Below, in pieces: positions 15,578 to 23,092 of a stretch of DNA of 23,410 nucleotides. The stretch covers positions 1 through 23,410 of the forward strand of contig CALBLG010000201.1 in NCBI GenBank assembly GCA_937895975.1, read 5' to 3'. The notes beneath the pieces are model-generated. The model did not search any database. It saw only the letters and a program-made list of their open reading frames with translations, and was not told the origin of the DNA. This DNA is from an uncultured Slackia sp. Lineage in GTDB: Bacteria; Actinomycetota; Coriobacteriia; Coriobacteriales; Eggerthellaceae. Both the position numbers and the translations under genes were made by a program. How positions within the stretch are numbered: the first letter of the stretch is position 1; each line of letters opens with the position of its first letter.

Positions 15578-15585
15578 GGCCCACG
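15565..15585 (+). other. Intra-operon hairpin at the VTC stop codon
   Basis: CGTGGGC (15565-15571) pairs with GCCCACG (15579-15585) around the TAA stop. There is no T-run, so it is more likely an mRNA-processing or stability element between the first two cistrons than a terminator. Confidence 0.4.
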
Positions 15586-15622
15586 TGCCATTCTTAAGTT
15601 TCTGAAAAAAGGAGTTTCCACT

Positions 15623-16318
15623 ATGTTCGACCTCGTATCCACCTCGATTTTCGGCGCGACCGATTCTGCCATGGCAAGCGTTTCGACGCCCGAATTCCTG
15701 CTGTGCTGCCTGGCCTCCATCGCGTTGGGCGCCGCCTGCGCGGGCATTTACATGTTCCGTCATACCTATTCGAAGAACTTCGTGGTAACGCTGGCGTTGC
15801 TGCCGCTTATCGTGCAAATGGTGATCACGCTGGTGAACGGCAACCTGGGCGCGGGCATCGCGGTGATGGGCGTGTTCAACCTGGTGCGCTTCCGCAGCAT
15901 TCCCGGTTCGGCGAAAGACATCGGAAGCGTGTTTTTGGCTATGGCAATCGGCCTGGCCACGGGCATGGGCTTCATTGGGCTAGCGGTGCTGTTCACCATC
16001 ATCGTGGGCATCGTGAACGTCGTGTACGCGTGCACGCCGTTCGGCAAGCCGGCCGAGCCGGGCAAACGCCTTACCGTGTCGGTGCCCGAAGACTTGGAAT
16101 TCGATGGCATGTTCGACGACATTTTGGGCCACTACACCGCCAACCACGAACTGGTGGAGATTCGCACCACGAACATGGGCAGTCTGTACCAGCTGGAATA
16201 TGAGGTGCGCATGCGTCAACCTGGCCTGGAGAAACGCATGATAGATGAGATGCGCACGATGAATGGCAACCTGAAAATTTCGCTGGGCCGTGCGCCCATG
16301 GCCAAGGAGGTTTTGTAA
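15623..16318 (+). CDS. DUF4956 membrane protein
   Basis: The 231-residue protein has a hydrophobic N-terminal half with about four membrane spans (about 25-45, 52-72, 75-95 and 103-130). The family signature VRFRSIPGSAKDI lies between the third and fourth spans. The C-terminal soluble domain (about 140-231) is probably cytoplasmic. DUF4956 proteins are known mainly from their repeated co-occurrence with VTC-domain and CotH or beta-helix surface proteins; their function is not established. A role as the membrane partner, channel or anchor for the VTC product is inference. AAAGGAG precedes the ATG, and the stop overlaps the next start (TAATG) behind an AAGGAGG site. Confidence 0.9.
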   Translation: MFDLVSTSIFGATDSAMASVSTPEFLLCCLASIALGAACAGIYMFRHTYSKNFVVTLALLPLIVQMVITLVNGNLGAGIAVMGVFNLVRFRSIPGSAKDIGSVFLAMAIGLATGMGFIGLAVLFTIIVGIVNVVYACTPFGKPAEPGKRLTVSVPEDLEFDGMFDDILGHYTANHELVEIRTTNMGSLYQLEYEVRMRQPGLEKRMIDEMRTMNGNLKISLGRAPMAKEVL

Positions 16319-18555
16319 TGGCACGAAACGCGTTTGATTGGACGCAGCACGTTCGCATCGCGTGCGGTGCGAATATTGATGGGGGCGGTGCGGGGGAAAG
16401 CGTGCGCGAAAACGGTTGGGCTTTCGCTGCGGCCGCCTCTGCGGAAAGCGCGCAGGCCAGCGGCGCGGATGCGGGCCGCGACGTTTCAGGCGCGGCGGCG
16501 CAAACCGCTGCGGCGAAGCGTGTCGACTTCGTGGGCATGCTGCGCGGGGCGGGCCTGCTGCTCGCCGGCTGCGCCGCCGCGGCATTGCTGTTCTCGGCTT
16601 CGGGGTGCACGGCCGCCGGCGCCAGCGATGCGGCGGGCACCACGACGGCCGAGGTGTTGGAAGAAAACGCGACCGAGCAGGACGATTCGACCGAATACGC
16701 GAGCTTCGAGGACGTGGCTGCGGCTTTCGACGCCTCGTCGCTTGACACCGACTATTCCAAACGCGATATGGATGCGAGCTACGACGCGTCAGGCGCGACG
16801 AAGATAGCGCTTTTAGGCGCGTCGGCCAATGTGTCGGGCTCGGGCGCTTCGGTCGATGGCTCGACGGTAATCATTTCTGCGGCCGGCACGTACATCGTTT
16901 CGGGCGAGCTTTCCGACGGGTCTGTCGTGGTGGCGGCGGGCGAAGACGATAAAGTGCAGTTGGTGCTTGATGGCGCGACCATCGCGTGCTCGGCGGGTGC
17001 GGCGATCGATGTGCAATCGGCCGACAAATGCTTCATCACGCTGGCCGACGGCACGACGAGCGCGCTTTCCGATGCGGCCGAGCATTCCGACGACACGAAC
17101 GCCTGCGTGTATGCGGCCTGCGATTTGACTATCAACGGCTCGGGTTCGCTTTCGGTTTCGGGCAACTGTCGCCATGGCGTATTCAGTAAAGATGACCTGG
17201 TGGTATATGGTGGCGACATCGATGTGACCGCTGTAGAAGACGGCCTGCATGGCAAAGACTCGGTAAAAATCGGCGATGGCGACATTTCAATCGAAGCTGG
17301 CGGCGACGGCGTGAAATCGACCAAAGACGACAAGCCCACGAAAGGGTTCGTGTATGTGAGCGGCGGCACGCTTTCAATTGATGCCGAAGACGACGGCATT
17401 CAGGCGAAGACCTATTTGGAGGTTGCCGGTGGCACGGTAGATGTGGAAGCGGCCGACGATGCCCTGCATTCCGACCTGGAAGGCGCGTTGAACGGCGGCG
17501 ATACCACGGTAAGCTGCGGTGATGATGCGTTCCATTGCGAAACGAAGCTCGAGGTGAACGACGGTTCGTTCACTGCGGAGACGTGTTGCGAAGGTTATGA
17601 AGCCGAGCAGGTGATTGTGAACGGCGGCGATACCTATATCTGCGCGACCGACGACGCGCTGAACGCCTCGGCGGCCGATTTGAGCGACGATTCGAGCGAC
17701 GATGCGTCCGATGATCTTGAAGAAGGCTCGACCATGAACGGCGAGCCCGGGGCGAACGCCGTGCAGCCTGACGGCACGATAGGCGGCAGCAGCTCGACGG
17801 AGGACCCCTCCGCGACGCAGACCAACGACGGCCAGCAAAATGACGGCGCGCCGAGCGAACCGCCGAGCGGCGGTGCGGGACAGGCCGGCCAGGCGGGTGC
17901 GACCGCTGGCGCAGCGCCAGGCGACATGGGCGGCGGCCAGGCTCCTGATGCGGGCGGCGCCATGGGCGGTCAAGCGCCCGATGGCGGCAATGGCGCGGGC
18001 GATGCCCCCGGTGCCTCCGACTCGAACTGCCTTATCCAAATCAACGGCGGCACGGTGGTGCTTGACGCGCAGGGCGACGGCGTCGATTCCAATGGCAATG
18101 TTGAAATCACGGGCGGAACGCTGCTGGTCAACGGTCCGTCGAGCGACGGCGACGGCGCATTCGACTACGACGGCGAAGCCACGATTTCGGGCGGCACGGT
18201 GATTATGGCGGGGTCTACCGGCATGGCGCAAAGCTTCACGAGCGGTACGCAGGCGTTCGCCATGGTGCAGGTAAGCGGTACCGCCGGAAGCGAAATAGAG
18301 CTTTCCGACACCAGCGGCACTGTGCTTGCAACGCTCACGGCGACGAAGTCGTTTGGCTGCGTGCTGGTGAGCGGCGCGGGCATTGCCGACGGCGACACGG
18401 TAACGGTGTCGGTGGACGGCGAAGCCACCACGGCAACGGCATCGACCACGGGCACGAGCGGTATCGCCTTTGGCGGCGGCGGCATGGCGCCCGGCGGCAT
18501 GGGCGGCGGTTCCGCAATGGGTGGACGATCCGGTCAGGGCGTTTCGGCCAAGTAA
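16318..18555 (+). CDS. Large surface lipoprotein with Cthe_2159-like (DUF4353) beta-helix
   Basis: The 745-residue protein has an unusual 70-residue hydrophilic N-terminus before a hydrophobic segment (75-95) ending in SASGC (Cys97). From about 160 to 455 it consists of strand-turn repeats of about 21-23 residues with DDG/GG corners (EDGLHGKDSVKI, EDDGIQAKTYLEV, ADDALHSDLEGA). This is the pattern of the Cthe_2159 parallel beta-helix, a calcium- and polygalacturonate-binding family. An acidic then Gly/Ala/Pro/Gln tract (about 456-569) splits the helix, which resumes at NCLIQINGGTVVLDAQGDG and ends in a Gly/Met tail. AAGGAGG plus TAATG overlap supports the long start. It is probably the cell-surface partner of the VTC/DUF4956 pair, binding an anionic polymer or calcium; this is inference. 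Confidence 0.87.
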   Translation: MARNAFDWTQHVRIACGANIDGGGAGESVRENGWAFAAAASAESAQASGADAGRDVSGAAAQTAAAKRVDFVGMLRGAGLLLAGCAAAALLFSASGCTAAGASDAAGTTTAEVLEENATEQDDSTEYASFEDVAAAFDASSLDTDYSKRDMDASYDASGATKIALLGASANVSGSGASVDGSTVIISAAGTYIVSGELSDGSVVVAAGEDDKVQLVLDGATIACSAGAAIDVQSADKCFITLADGTTSALSDAAEHSDDTNACVYAACDLTINGSGSLSVSGNCRHGVFSKDDLVVYGGDIDVTAVEDGLHGKDSVKIGDGDISIEAGGDGVKSTKDDKPTKGFVYVSGGTLSIDAEDDGIQAKTYLEVAGGTVDVEAADDALHSDLEGALNGGDTTVSCGDDAFHCETKLEVNDGSFTAETCCEGYEAEQVIVNGGDTYICATDDALNASAADLSDDSSDDASDDLEEGSTMNGEPGANAVQPDGTIGGSSSTEDPSATQTNDGQQNDGAPSEPPSGGAGQAGQAGATAGAAPGDMGGGQAPDAGGAMGGQAPDGGNGAGDAPGASDSNCLIQINGGTVVLDAQGDGVDSNGNVEITGGTLLVNGPSSDGDGAFDYDGEATISGGTVIMAGSTGMAQSFTSGTQAFAMVQVSGTAGSEIELSDTSGTVLATLTATKSFGCVLVSGAGIADGDTVTVSVDGEATTATASTTGTSGIAFGGGGMAPGGMGGGSAMGGRSGQGVSAK

Positions 18556-18585
18556 GTGCCTGCATACAAAGCCTTCCCTTCCCCT

Positions 18586-18624
18586 GGGGCCTATTGCGGT
18601 AACGCGGCAGGCCCCATTCCGTTT
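18586..18624 (+). terminator. Probable terminator of the VTC operon
   Basis: GGGGCCT (18586-18592) and AGGCCCC (18609-18615) form a 7-bp stem with a small inner GCG-GTAA-CGC pairing. It is followed by ATTCCGTTT. The T-tract is weak. The rest of 18625-18771 shows only the ribosome site of the next gene and no clear promoter. Confidence 0.55.
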
Positions 18625-18771
18625 GCGGGGAGCGGTGGGGGCTCGCCGCTTGGATGCTTTCTGGATTATTTCGCACGGCTTCCTGAATTTGCTAGGCTGT
18701 AAAACTCGGAAAACGGCCATTCGACGATGCCCTTCGGCGGCATGCGTCTGCAGCAACGGGAAGGGGTGCGC

Positions 18772-19935
18772 ATGGACAAGCTGAGAGATGCGGCATGGCG
18801 CGTGCGCGCGTTTTTCCGGCGCGATGCGGTGTTGGCGATTGCGCTTGTGTGCGCCGCGGCGTCGTGCGCGGCGGTGCCGCCCGATGCGCAATACGCCACA
18901 TATGTCGACTGGCGAACCATCGGCCTGTTGTTCTCCCTGATGGTTGCTACGTCGGGCTTGGCTGCCGCGGGCGTGCTTTCGCGGGCGTGCCGCGCGTTGG
19001 TGCGCGCATGCAAGAGCGGCGGCGTGCTTATCGCCGCGCTCGTTGCGCTCACGTTTTTCTCGAGCATGGTGGTTACCAACGATGTTGCGCTGGTGGCGTT
19101 CGTGCCGCTGGCCCTTGCGGCCCTGCGCGAGGCAGGTCTGGTGCGCAGGCTCGCGTTCGCCGTTGTGTGCATGACTATCGCTGCGAATGCGGGCAGCATG
19201 CTGACGCCCATCGGCAACCCGCAGAATATCTATGTGCTCAGCGTGTCGGGTATGGCCCCTGGTGAGCTTGTCGCGGCCATGGCCCCGTATTCGGCTTTGG
19301 CGTTCGGATTGCTTGCGGCTGCCATCGGCGTTTCCGAGGTGCGCGATCGCAAACGCTTCAAGCATGTGTCGGCGCAGGTGGCGGACGTAAATCCTTCGAT
19401 TTCCGAGCGTTCGCTTGCTGCGCGGGACATAGCGCCATGGATGCTGCTCATCTTGGTGTGCCTGTTGTGCGTGGCCCGTATCGTTCCCGTTTCCGTTGCC
19501 GTTGCCGCTGCGCTTGTTTTGGCGTTCGCCTTCAACAAAACCGCGCTTCGCCATGTCGATTACGCCTTGCTGCTTACATTTGCGGCGTTTTTCATTTTTG
19601 TGGGCAATGTCGCTCGCGTCGAAATGGTGCGCGATGCGGTGGCTTCCCTCGTCGACGGCCGCGCGTTGTTGGCGGGCGCCGCGGCGAGCCAGGTTATTTC
19701 GAATGTGCCGGCTGCCATTTTGTTGTCGGGCTTCACGGCCGACTGGCCTGCGCTGCTCGTGGGCGTGAATATAGGCGGCCTGGGCACGCTTGTGGCCTCG
19801 ATGGCGAGCCTTATTTCTTACAAACAGCTCGCGGTGGCATATCCCGAATTGAAGGGCTATTACCTGCGTATGTTTTTGGGCATCAATTTCGCCTTTCTGG
19901 CTGCGCTTTTCGTGCTCGCATTCATGCTTTCGTAG
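18772..19935 (+). CDS. Anion permease (ArsB/NhaD/SLC13-like ion transporter superfamily)
   Basis: From the ATG at 18772, preceded by GGGAAGGGG, the product has 387 residues and about ten hydrophobic spans. The two diagnostic segments are TFFSSMVVTNDVALVAFVPL (about residues 95-114) and ANAGSMLTPIGNPQNIYVL (about 140-158). The latter holds the TPIGNPQN-type hairpin loop that binds substrate and ion in this superfamily. Members move dicarboxylates, citrate, arsenite or sodium/protons; the exact substrate cannot be assigned. It lies directly upstream of a reductase gene, so it may carry that enzyme's substrate or product. An in-frame ATG at 18727 is a less likely start. Confidence 0.85.
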   Translation: MDKLRDAAWRVRAFFRRDAVLAIALVCAAASCAAVPPDAQYATYVDWRTIGLLFSLMVATSGLAAAGVLSRACRALVRACKSGGVLIAALVALTFFSSMVVTNDVALVAFVPLALAALREAGLVRRLAFAVVCMTIAANAGSMLTPIGNPQNIYVLSVSGMAPGELVAAMAPYSALAFGLLAAAIGVSEVRDRKRFKHVSAQVADVNPSISERSLAARDIAPWMLLILVCLLCVARIVPVSVAVAAALVLAFAFNKTALRHVDYALLLTFAAFFIFVGNVARVEMVRDAVASLVDGRALLAGAAASQVISNVPAAILLSGFTADWPALLVGVNIGGLGTLVASMASLISYKQLAVAYPELKGYYLRMFLGINFAFLAALFVLAFMLS

Positions 19936-19962
19936 GCCTGCGGTGGCGCCCGAGCCTCTTCT

Positions 19963-20056
19963 ATAACCGCGCGTTATGATGCCCATAATAAGACGCTATG
20001 ATGCTCAAGAGCCGTGAAAAAAATGCCGTTTACCAGGCTTTATAACGCTTCGTTAT
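19963..20056 (+). promoter_or_regulatory. LysR-type operator sites upstream of reductase 2
   Basis: Two exact copies of the palindrome ATAAC-N5-GTTAT lie at 19963-19977 and 20042-20056, 79 bp apart. Each contains the T-N11-A pattern of LysR-type regulators. A further direct repeat, CGTTATGATGC / CGCTATGATGC (19972-19982 and 19994-20004, 22 bp apart), overlaps the first. The LysR gene lies just downstream of the reductase. Confidence 0.65.
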
Positions 20057-20078
20057 CGATTCGATAGCATGCGTTGAA

Positions 20079-20108
20079 TTGCGTTTGCGCCCACATCGAC
20101 CCTATGCT
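20079..20108 (+). promoter_or_regulatory. Candidate promoter of reductase 2
   Basis: TTGCGT (20079-20084) and TATGCT (20103-20108) are 18 bp apart. Initiation near 20115 would place the proximal ATAAC-N5-GTTAT palindrome at about -66, the classical position of a LysR recognition site. The weak -35 fits an activated promoter. Confidence 0.45.
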
Positions 20109-20156
20109 CGGTTCAGCGAAATTTCGCAAGGATTTGAGGGAAATAGGGAGGCATTC

Positions 20157-21767
20157 ATGGATCTTTCCAGAAGGTCATTCATCTCGGGCTTCGCTGCGGC
20201 TGGTGCGGTTGCGGCCGCCGGCTTGGCCGGCTGCTCGCCGAAGTCTGAAGAAACCAAGTCGGCGCCTGCGGCCGGCTCCGATGCGGCCGAGGCCGTCAAA
20301 CACGACCCCAAGGGCACCGAGAGCTGCGACTTGGTCGTCGTCGGCTCTGGCACGGCTGGCATGTGCGCCGCCGTTCGCGCGGCTCAGCTGGGCGCGAACG
20401 TTATTCTGCTTGAGAAAAACGTGCTCGTGGGCGGCTCTTCGGGCTATGCCGAGGGCATTGGCGCGGTGAACTCGTACATGCACAAGAAGGCGGGCCTGTC
20501 GTTCGACGACAACGAAGTATTCTTGCGCACGCAGGAATACCACCACTGGTCGGCCGATTCTGCCGTGCTGCGTCGCTACATCGAGAATTCGGGCGCGACC
20601 ATCGACTGGCTGCACGACGATTGCGGCGTGGAATTCTACACCGCCACGGTTACGGCCCCCACGTCGTACCCGAGCTGGCATTTGGGCGCTGACGAGAACG
20701 GCAACGTGACGCGCATCAGCGAGTCCACCATCAAGGTGCTGCAGAAGCGCTGCGAAGAACTGGGTGTCGACCTGCGCACGGAAAGCCCCGCGACCGGCCT
20801 TATGACGGCCGATGACGGCAGCGTGTGCGGCGTGTATTTCCAAAAGGGGCGCGACGAATACGCTATCGAGGCCAAGAACGTGATTCTGGCCACGGGCGGC
20901 TATTCGAACAACCAGGAAATGTGGGAAGAGTTCACGAAGCTCGACTTCGACCGCGTGTGGAATTGGGGCGCCGACGGCCGCGATGGCGACGGCATCCGCT
21001 GGGCACGCGAGCTGGGCGCTGACCTGCACATTCCCTCGAACCTCATGTTCGGCAGCATCCGTTGCGCCGGCGCTGCCGAGTTCGAAGACCATGCCGGCTG
21101 GGTGTTCTCGTGGGAGCCTGCGCTGCGCGTGAACCAAGACGGCGTGCGTTTCATGAACGAGGCCCTCGCGGCCGACTTCAGCCGCGGCGGCAATGCGGTG
21201 ATCGCGCAGACCAAGGCGTTCGTCATTTTGGACAAGGCCTACCTCGACAAGATGACCGACGAGGCGCTGCCCGTCGGCCTGGAATCGGTCGGCATTATTT
21301 CGGGCGAGCCTTTGACCGACGCCCGCGACCTGGTGGAGGCCGCCGTCCAAAAGGGCGACGTGTTCAAGGCCGATACCATTGAAGATTTGGCCAAGCAAAT
21401 GGGCGTCGACCCTGCCGCGCTGGCGAAGACCGTCGATGAGTTCAACGCGTGCTGCGCAGCGGGCGTCGACGAGAAGTTCGGCGCGACCGCCGAGGCCTTG
21501 GTGCCGGTTGCGACCGCCCCGTTCTACGCTTCGGTTGCCCAGCCCACCGTGTTCACTTCGGTCGGCGGCTTGCGCGTCGACGAGCGGCTGCGCGTTCTGG
21601 ACACCGACGGCCAGCCCATCAAGGGTCTGTTCGCCGTGGGCACCGACGCCAGCTCGTACACCGGCCGCGACTACGACGTGGGAATCATGTCCGGCGCCGA
21701 GCAGGGCTGGTGCGCCACGGGCGGCCGCCTGGCTGCTGAGTACATCGTGTCGGGCAAGGCTGAATAG
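20157..21767 (+). CDS. Tat-exported FAD-dependent fumarate reductase-like flavoprotein 2
   Basis: The 536-residue protein starts at the ATG after AATAGGGAGG. It has a twin-arginine signal (LSRRSF, residues 3-8), a hydrophobic stretch and a lipobox LAGC with Cys26, then an Ala/Ser/Glu linker. The FAD site is VVVGSGTAGM (about 60-69), followed by the FAD_binding_2 fold, with RFMNEALAADFSRG as the substrate-domain segment and a C-terminal FAVGTDASSYTGRDYDVGIMSG. There is no heme or FMN domain. The His found in fumarate reductases before the GG motif is replaced (FTSVGGLRVD), and the NRLGGN Arg is missing, so the substrate differs from fumarate and from that of reductase 1. It is followed by a terminator and then a LysR gene; the upstream permease may deliver its substrate. 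Confidence 0.92.
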   Translation: MDLSRRSFISGFAAAGAVAAAGLAGCSPKSEETKSAPAAGSDAAEAVKHDPKGTESCDLVVVGSGTAGMCAAVRAAQLGANVILLEKNVLVGGSSGYAEGIGAVNSYMHKKAGLSFDDNEVFLRTQEYHHWSADSAVLRRYIENSGATIDWLHDDCGVEFYTATVTAPTSYPSWHLGADENGNVTRISESTIKVLQKRCEELGVDLRTESPATGLMTADDGSVCGVYFQKGRDEYAIEAKNVILATGGYSNNQEMWEEFTKLDFDRVWNWGADGRDGDGIRWARELGADLHIPSNLMFGSIRCAGAAEFEDHAGWVFSWEPALRVNQDGVRFMNEALAADFSRGGNAVIAQTKAFVILDKAYLDKMTDEALPVGLESVGIISGEPLTDARDLVEAAVQKGDVFKADTIEDLAKQMGVDPAALAKTVDEFNACCAAGVDEKFGATAEALVPVATAPFYASVAQPTVFTSVGGLRVDERLRVLDTDGQPIKGLFAVGTDASSYTGRDYDVGIMSGAEQGWCATGGRLAAEYIVSGKAE

Positions 21768-21838
21768 CGCCGATTTCCGGCAGCGATGTCTTGCGCCTTG
21801 CACAATACTGGGCGCTTTAACGAAATAATTCATCTCAC

Positions 21839-21880
21839 AAGGCCCGTTCGCGCCCCTCCCTTCAGCGAACGGGCCTTTGT
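21839..21880. terminator. Terminator of reductase 2
   Basis: A perfect 13-bp stem (21839-21851 with 21865-21877) encloses a 13-base loop, GCCCCTCCCTTCA. TTTGT follows on the plus strand. The loop repeats the 12-mer seen just upstream of the reductase 1 terminator. Confidence 0.88.
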
Positions 21881-21961
21881 CGTGCCTAATGCGGCAAGAA
21901 GCGCTTCGCGCATCGCGGCAATGGAGTAAGCTTAGCATCGAAGACGGGGAGGGAGTTTTCA

Positions 21962-22846
21962 TTGGATTTGTTCCGTATGCGATGCTTCGTGAGCGTCGCG
22001 GAAAATAAAAGCCTGTCGAAAGCGGCGCGAGAGATGTTCATATCGCAGCCGGCCATGACGGCGCAGATGAACGCGCTTGAAAAAGAGCTGGGCGCGCAGT
22101 TATTGGTGCGTGGGCATTCGACGGCCATCACGCCGACGGGCGAGCTGGTGCTCACGTCGTTTCGCTCGATGCTTTCCGAATACGATGATTTGTTGCGCGG
22201 CGTGCACGAAAGCGAGGCTGCGATCCATGGCCGTATTCGCCTGGGTTTTCATGGGCCTGTTGGTTGGGGAAACGTTGGAGCGTCTATTTCGGAATTCAAA
22301 GTTTCGCATCCGGGCGTCGAAGTGTCGCTCGTCATAGACACGTGGACGAACCTGCTTGCCATGCTGCGTGAGGGTACGCTCGATTTGGCATTCATGGAGG
22401 TGTCGGAAGTCGAAGGCGTGCATGATATTGCGATGCATCCGCTGTTTGAAGAACCCATTTGCACCGTGCTGCCTGTGGGTCATAAGCTCGCTGGGCGCGA
22501 ATCGGTCAGCGTGGCTGACGTGCGCGACGATGTGCTGCTTCTGCCCGACCCGTCCATTGCGCCGCATTTCTTCAAGCGGCTGCATGCGTCGTTTGAGCGC
22601 GCGGGAGTTCGCGTGGAACACGCCGGGGCTGGCAACCATTACGAGGCCACGGTGGTGCTGGTCGCCGCCGGCGAGGGAATTTCGTGCATGCCCGGCACGT
22701 ATTTCGCGGGGCTCGATTCGGTGGTGGCGGTGCCGTTTTCCGATTTGGGCATGGGGATGCGGTACGCGATAGCCTGGAACCGCGCGTCGTCGTCGGCCGT
22801 CGCTTCCGAATTCGTCGAATTCGCCGATGCGCGCGAGTGGCGCTAG
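21962..22846 (+). CDS. LysR-family transcriptional regulator
   Basis: The 294-residue protein begins at a TTG preceded by GGGGAGGGA at good spacing. The N-terminal winged helix (about 1-62) has the family pattern MRCFVSVAENKSLSKAAREMFISQPAMTAQMNALEKELGAQLLVR, and the effector-binding domain spans about 90-294. It is downstream of, and parallel to, reductase 2. That gene's upstream region carries two T-N11-A palindromes, so it probably activates the reductase in response to the substrate. A matching palindrome was not found in its own upstream region (21881-21961), which argues against simple autoregulation there. Confidence 0.94.
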   Translation: MDLFRMRCFVSVAENKSLSKAAREMFISQPAMTAQMNALEKELGAQLLVRGHSTAITPTGELVLTSFRSMLSEYDDLLRGVHESEAAIHGRIRLGFHGPVGWGNVGASISEFKVSHPGVEVSLVIDTWTNLLAMLREGTLDLAFMEVSEVEGVHDIAMHPLFEEPICTVLPVGHKLAGRESVSVADVRDDVLLLPDPSIAPHFFKRLHASFERAGVRVEHAGAGNHYEATVVLVAAGEGISCMPGTYFAGLDSVVAVPFSDLGMGMRYAIAWNRASSSAVASEFVEFADAREWR

Positions 22847-22904
22847 CTTGCCGCACGCGAGGGCTTCAAACTTGGCGATCGCGGCTTGCGAGAGCAATTC
22901 GCGG

Positions 22905-22980
22905 TTTGCATAGGAATGGCCCTATGCATGGGTAGGCTGCGAGCTTTGCACGGGAATGAGCCGTAGGCTACGCATGGGTA
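22905..22980. repeat. Two degenerate direct repeats with internal hairpins
   Basis: Unit 1 (22905-22934) and unit 2 (22945-22980) share TTTGCAYRGGAATGRSCC and CTAYGCATGGGTA. Unit 1 folds as TGCATAGG-AATGGC-CCTATGCA, a perfect 8-bp stem. Unit 2 has changed both stem sides and carries an extra GTAGG. A third GGGAATG lies at 23080-23086. Confidence 0.6.
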
Positions 22981-23092
22981 AATCGCGAGTTGCCATATGG
23001 CGTGTGCGTTTTCCGCGCAAACCTGCTGCCGATGCGTTTTGGGCTGCAAGAAAAATCGAGCTGTGTGCGATTGCGCCTGGGAATGCGTCGCA

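Noticed and set aside
16318..18555. Large lipoprotein as a CotH spore-coat kinase
   Set aside because: VTC/DUF4956 clusters often include CotH, but no CotH kinase motifs are visible. The repeats fit the Cthe_2159-like beta-helix instead.
18727..18771. Upstream ATG as the start of the permease
   Set aside because: No ribosome site; GGGAAGGGG stands directly before the ATG at 18772.
17374..19986. An 870-codon minus-strand frame across the beta-helix and permease genes
   Set aside because: The translation is Arg/His-rich low complexity, no ribosome site or family is seen, and it is opposite two well-supported genes.
20175..21962. A 595-codon minus-strand frame antisense to reductase 2
   Set aside because: It is a shadow frame with biased composition; the plus strand carries a Tat signal, an FAD site and a terminator.
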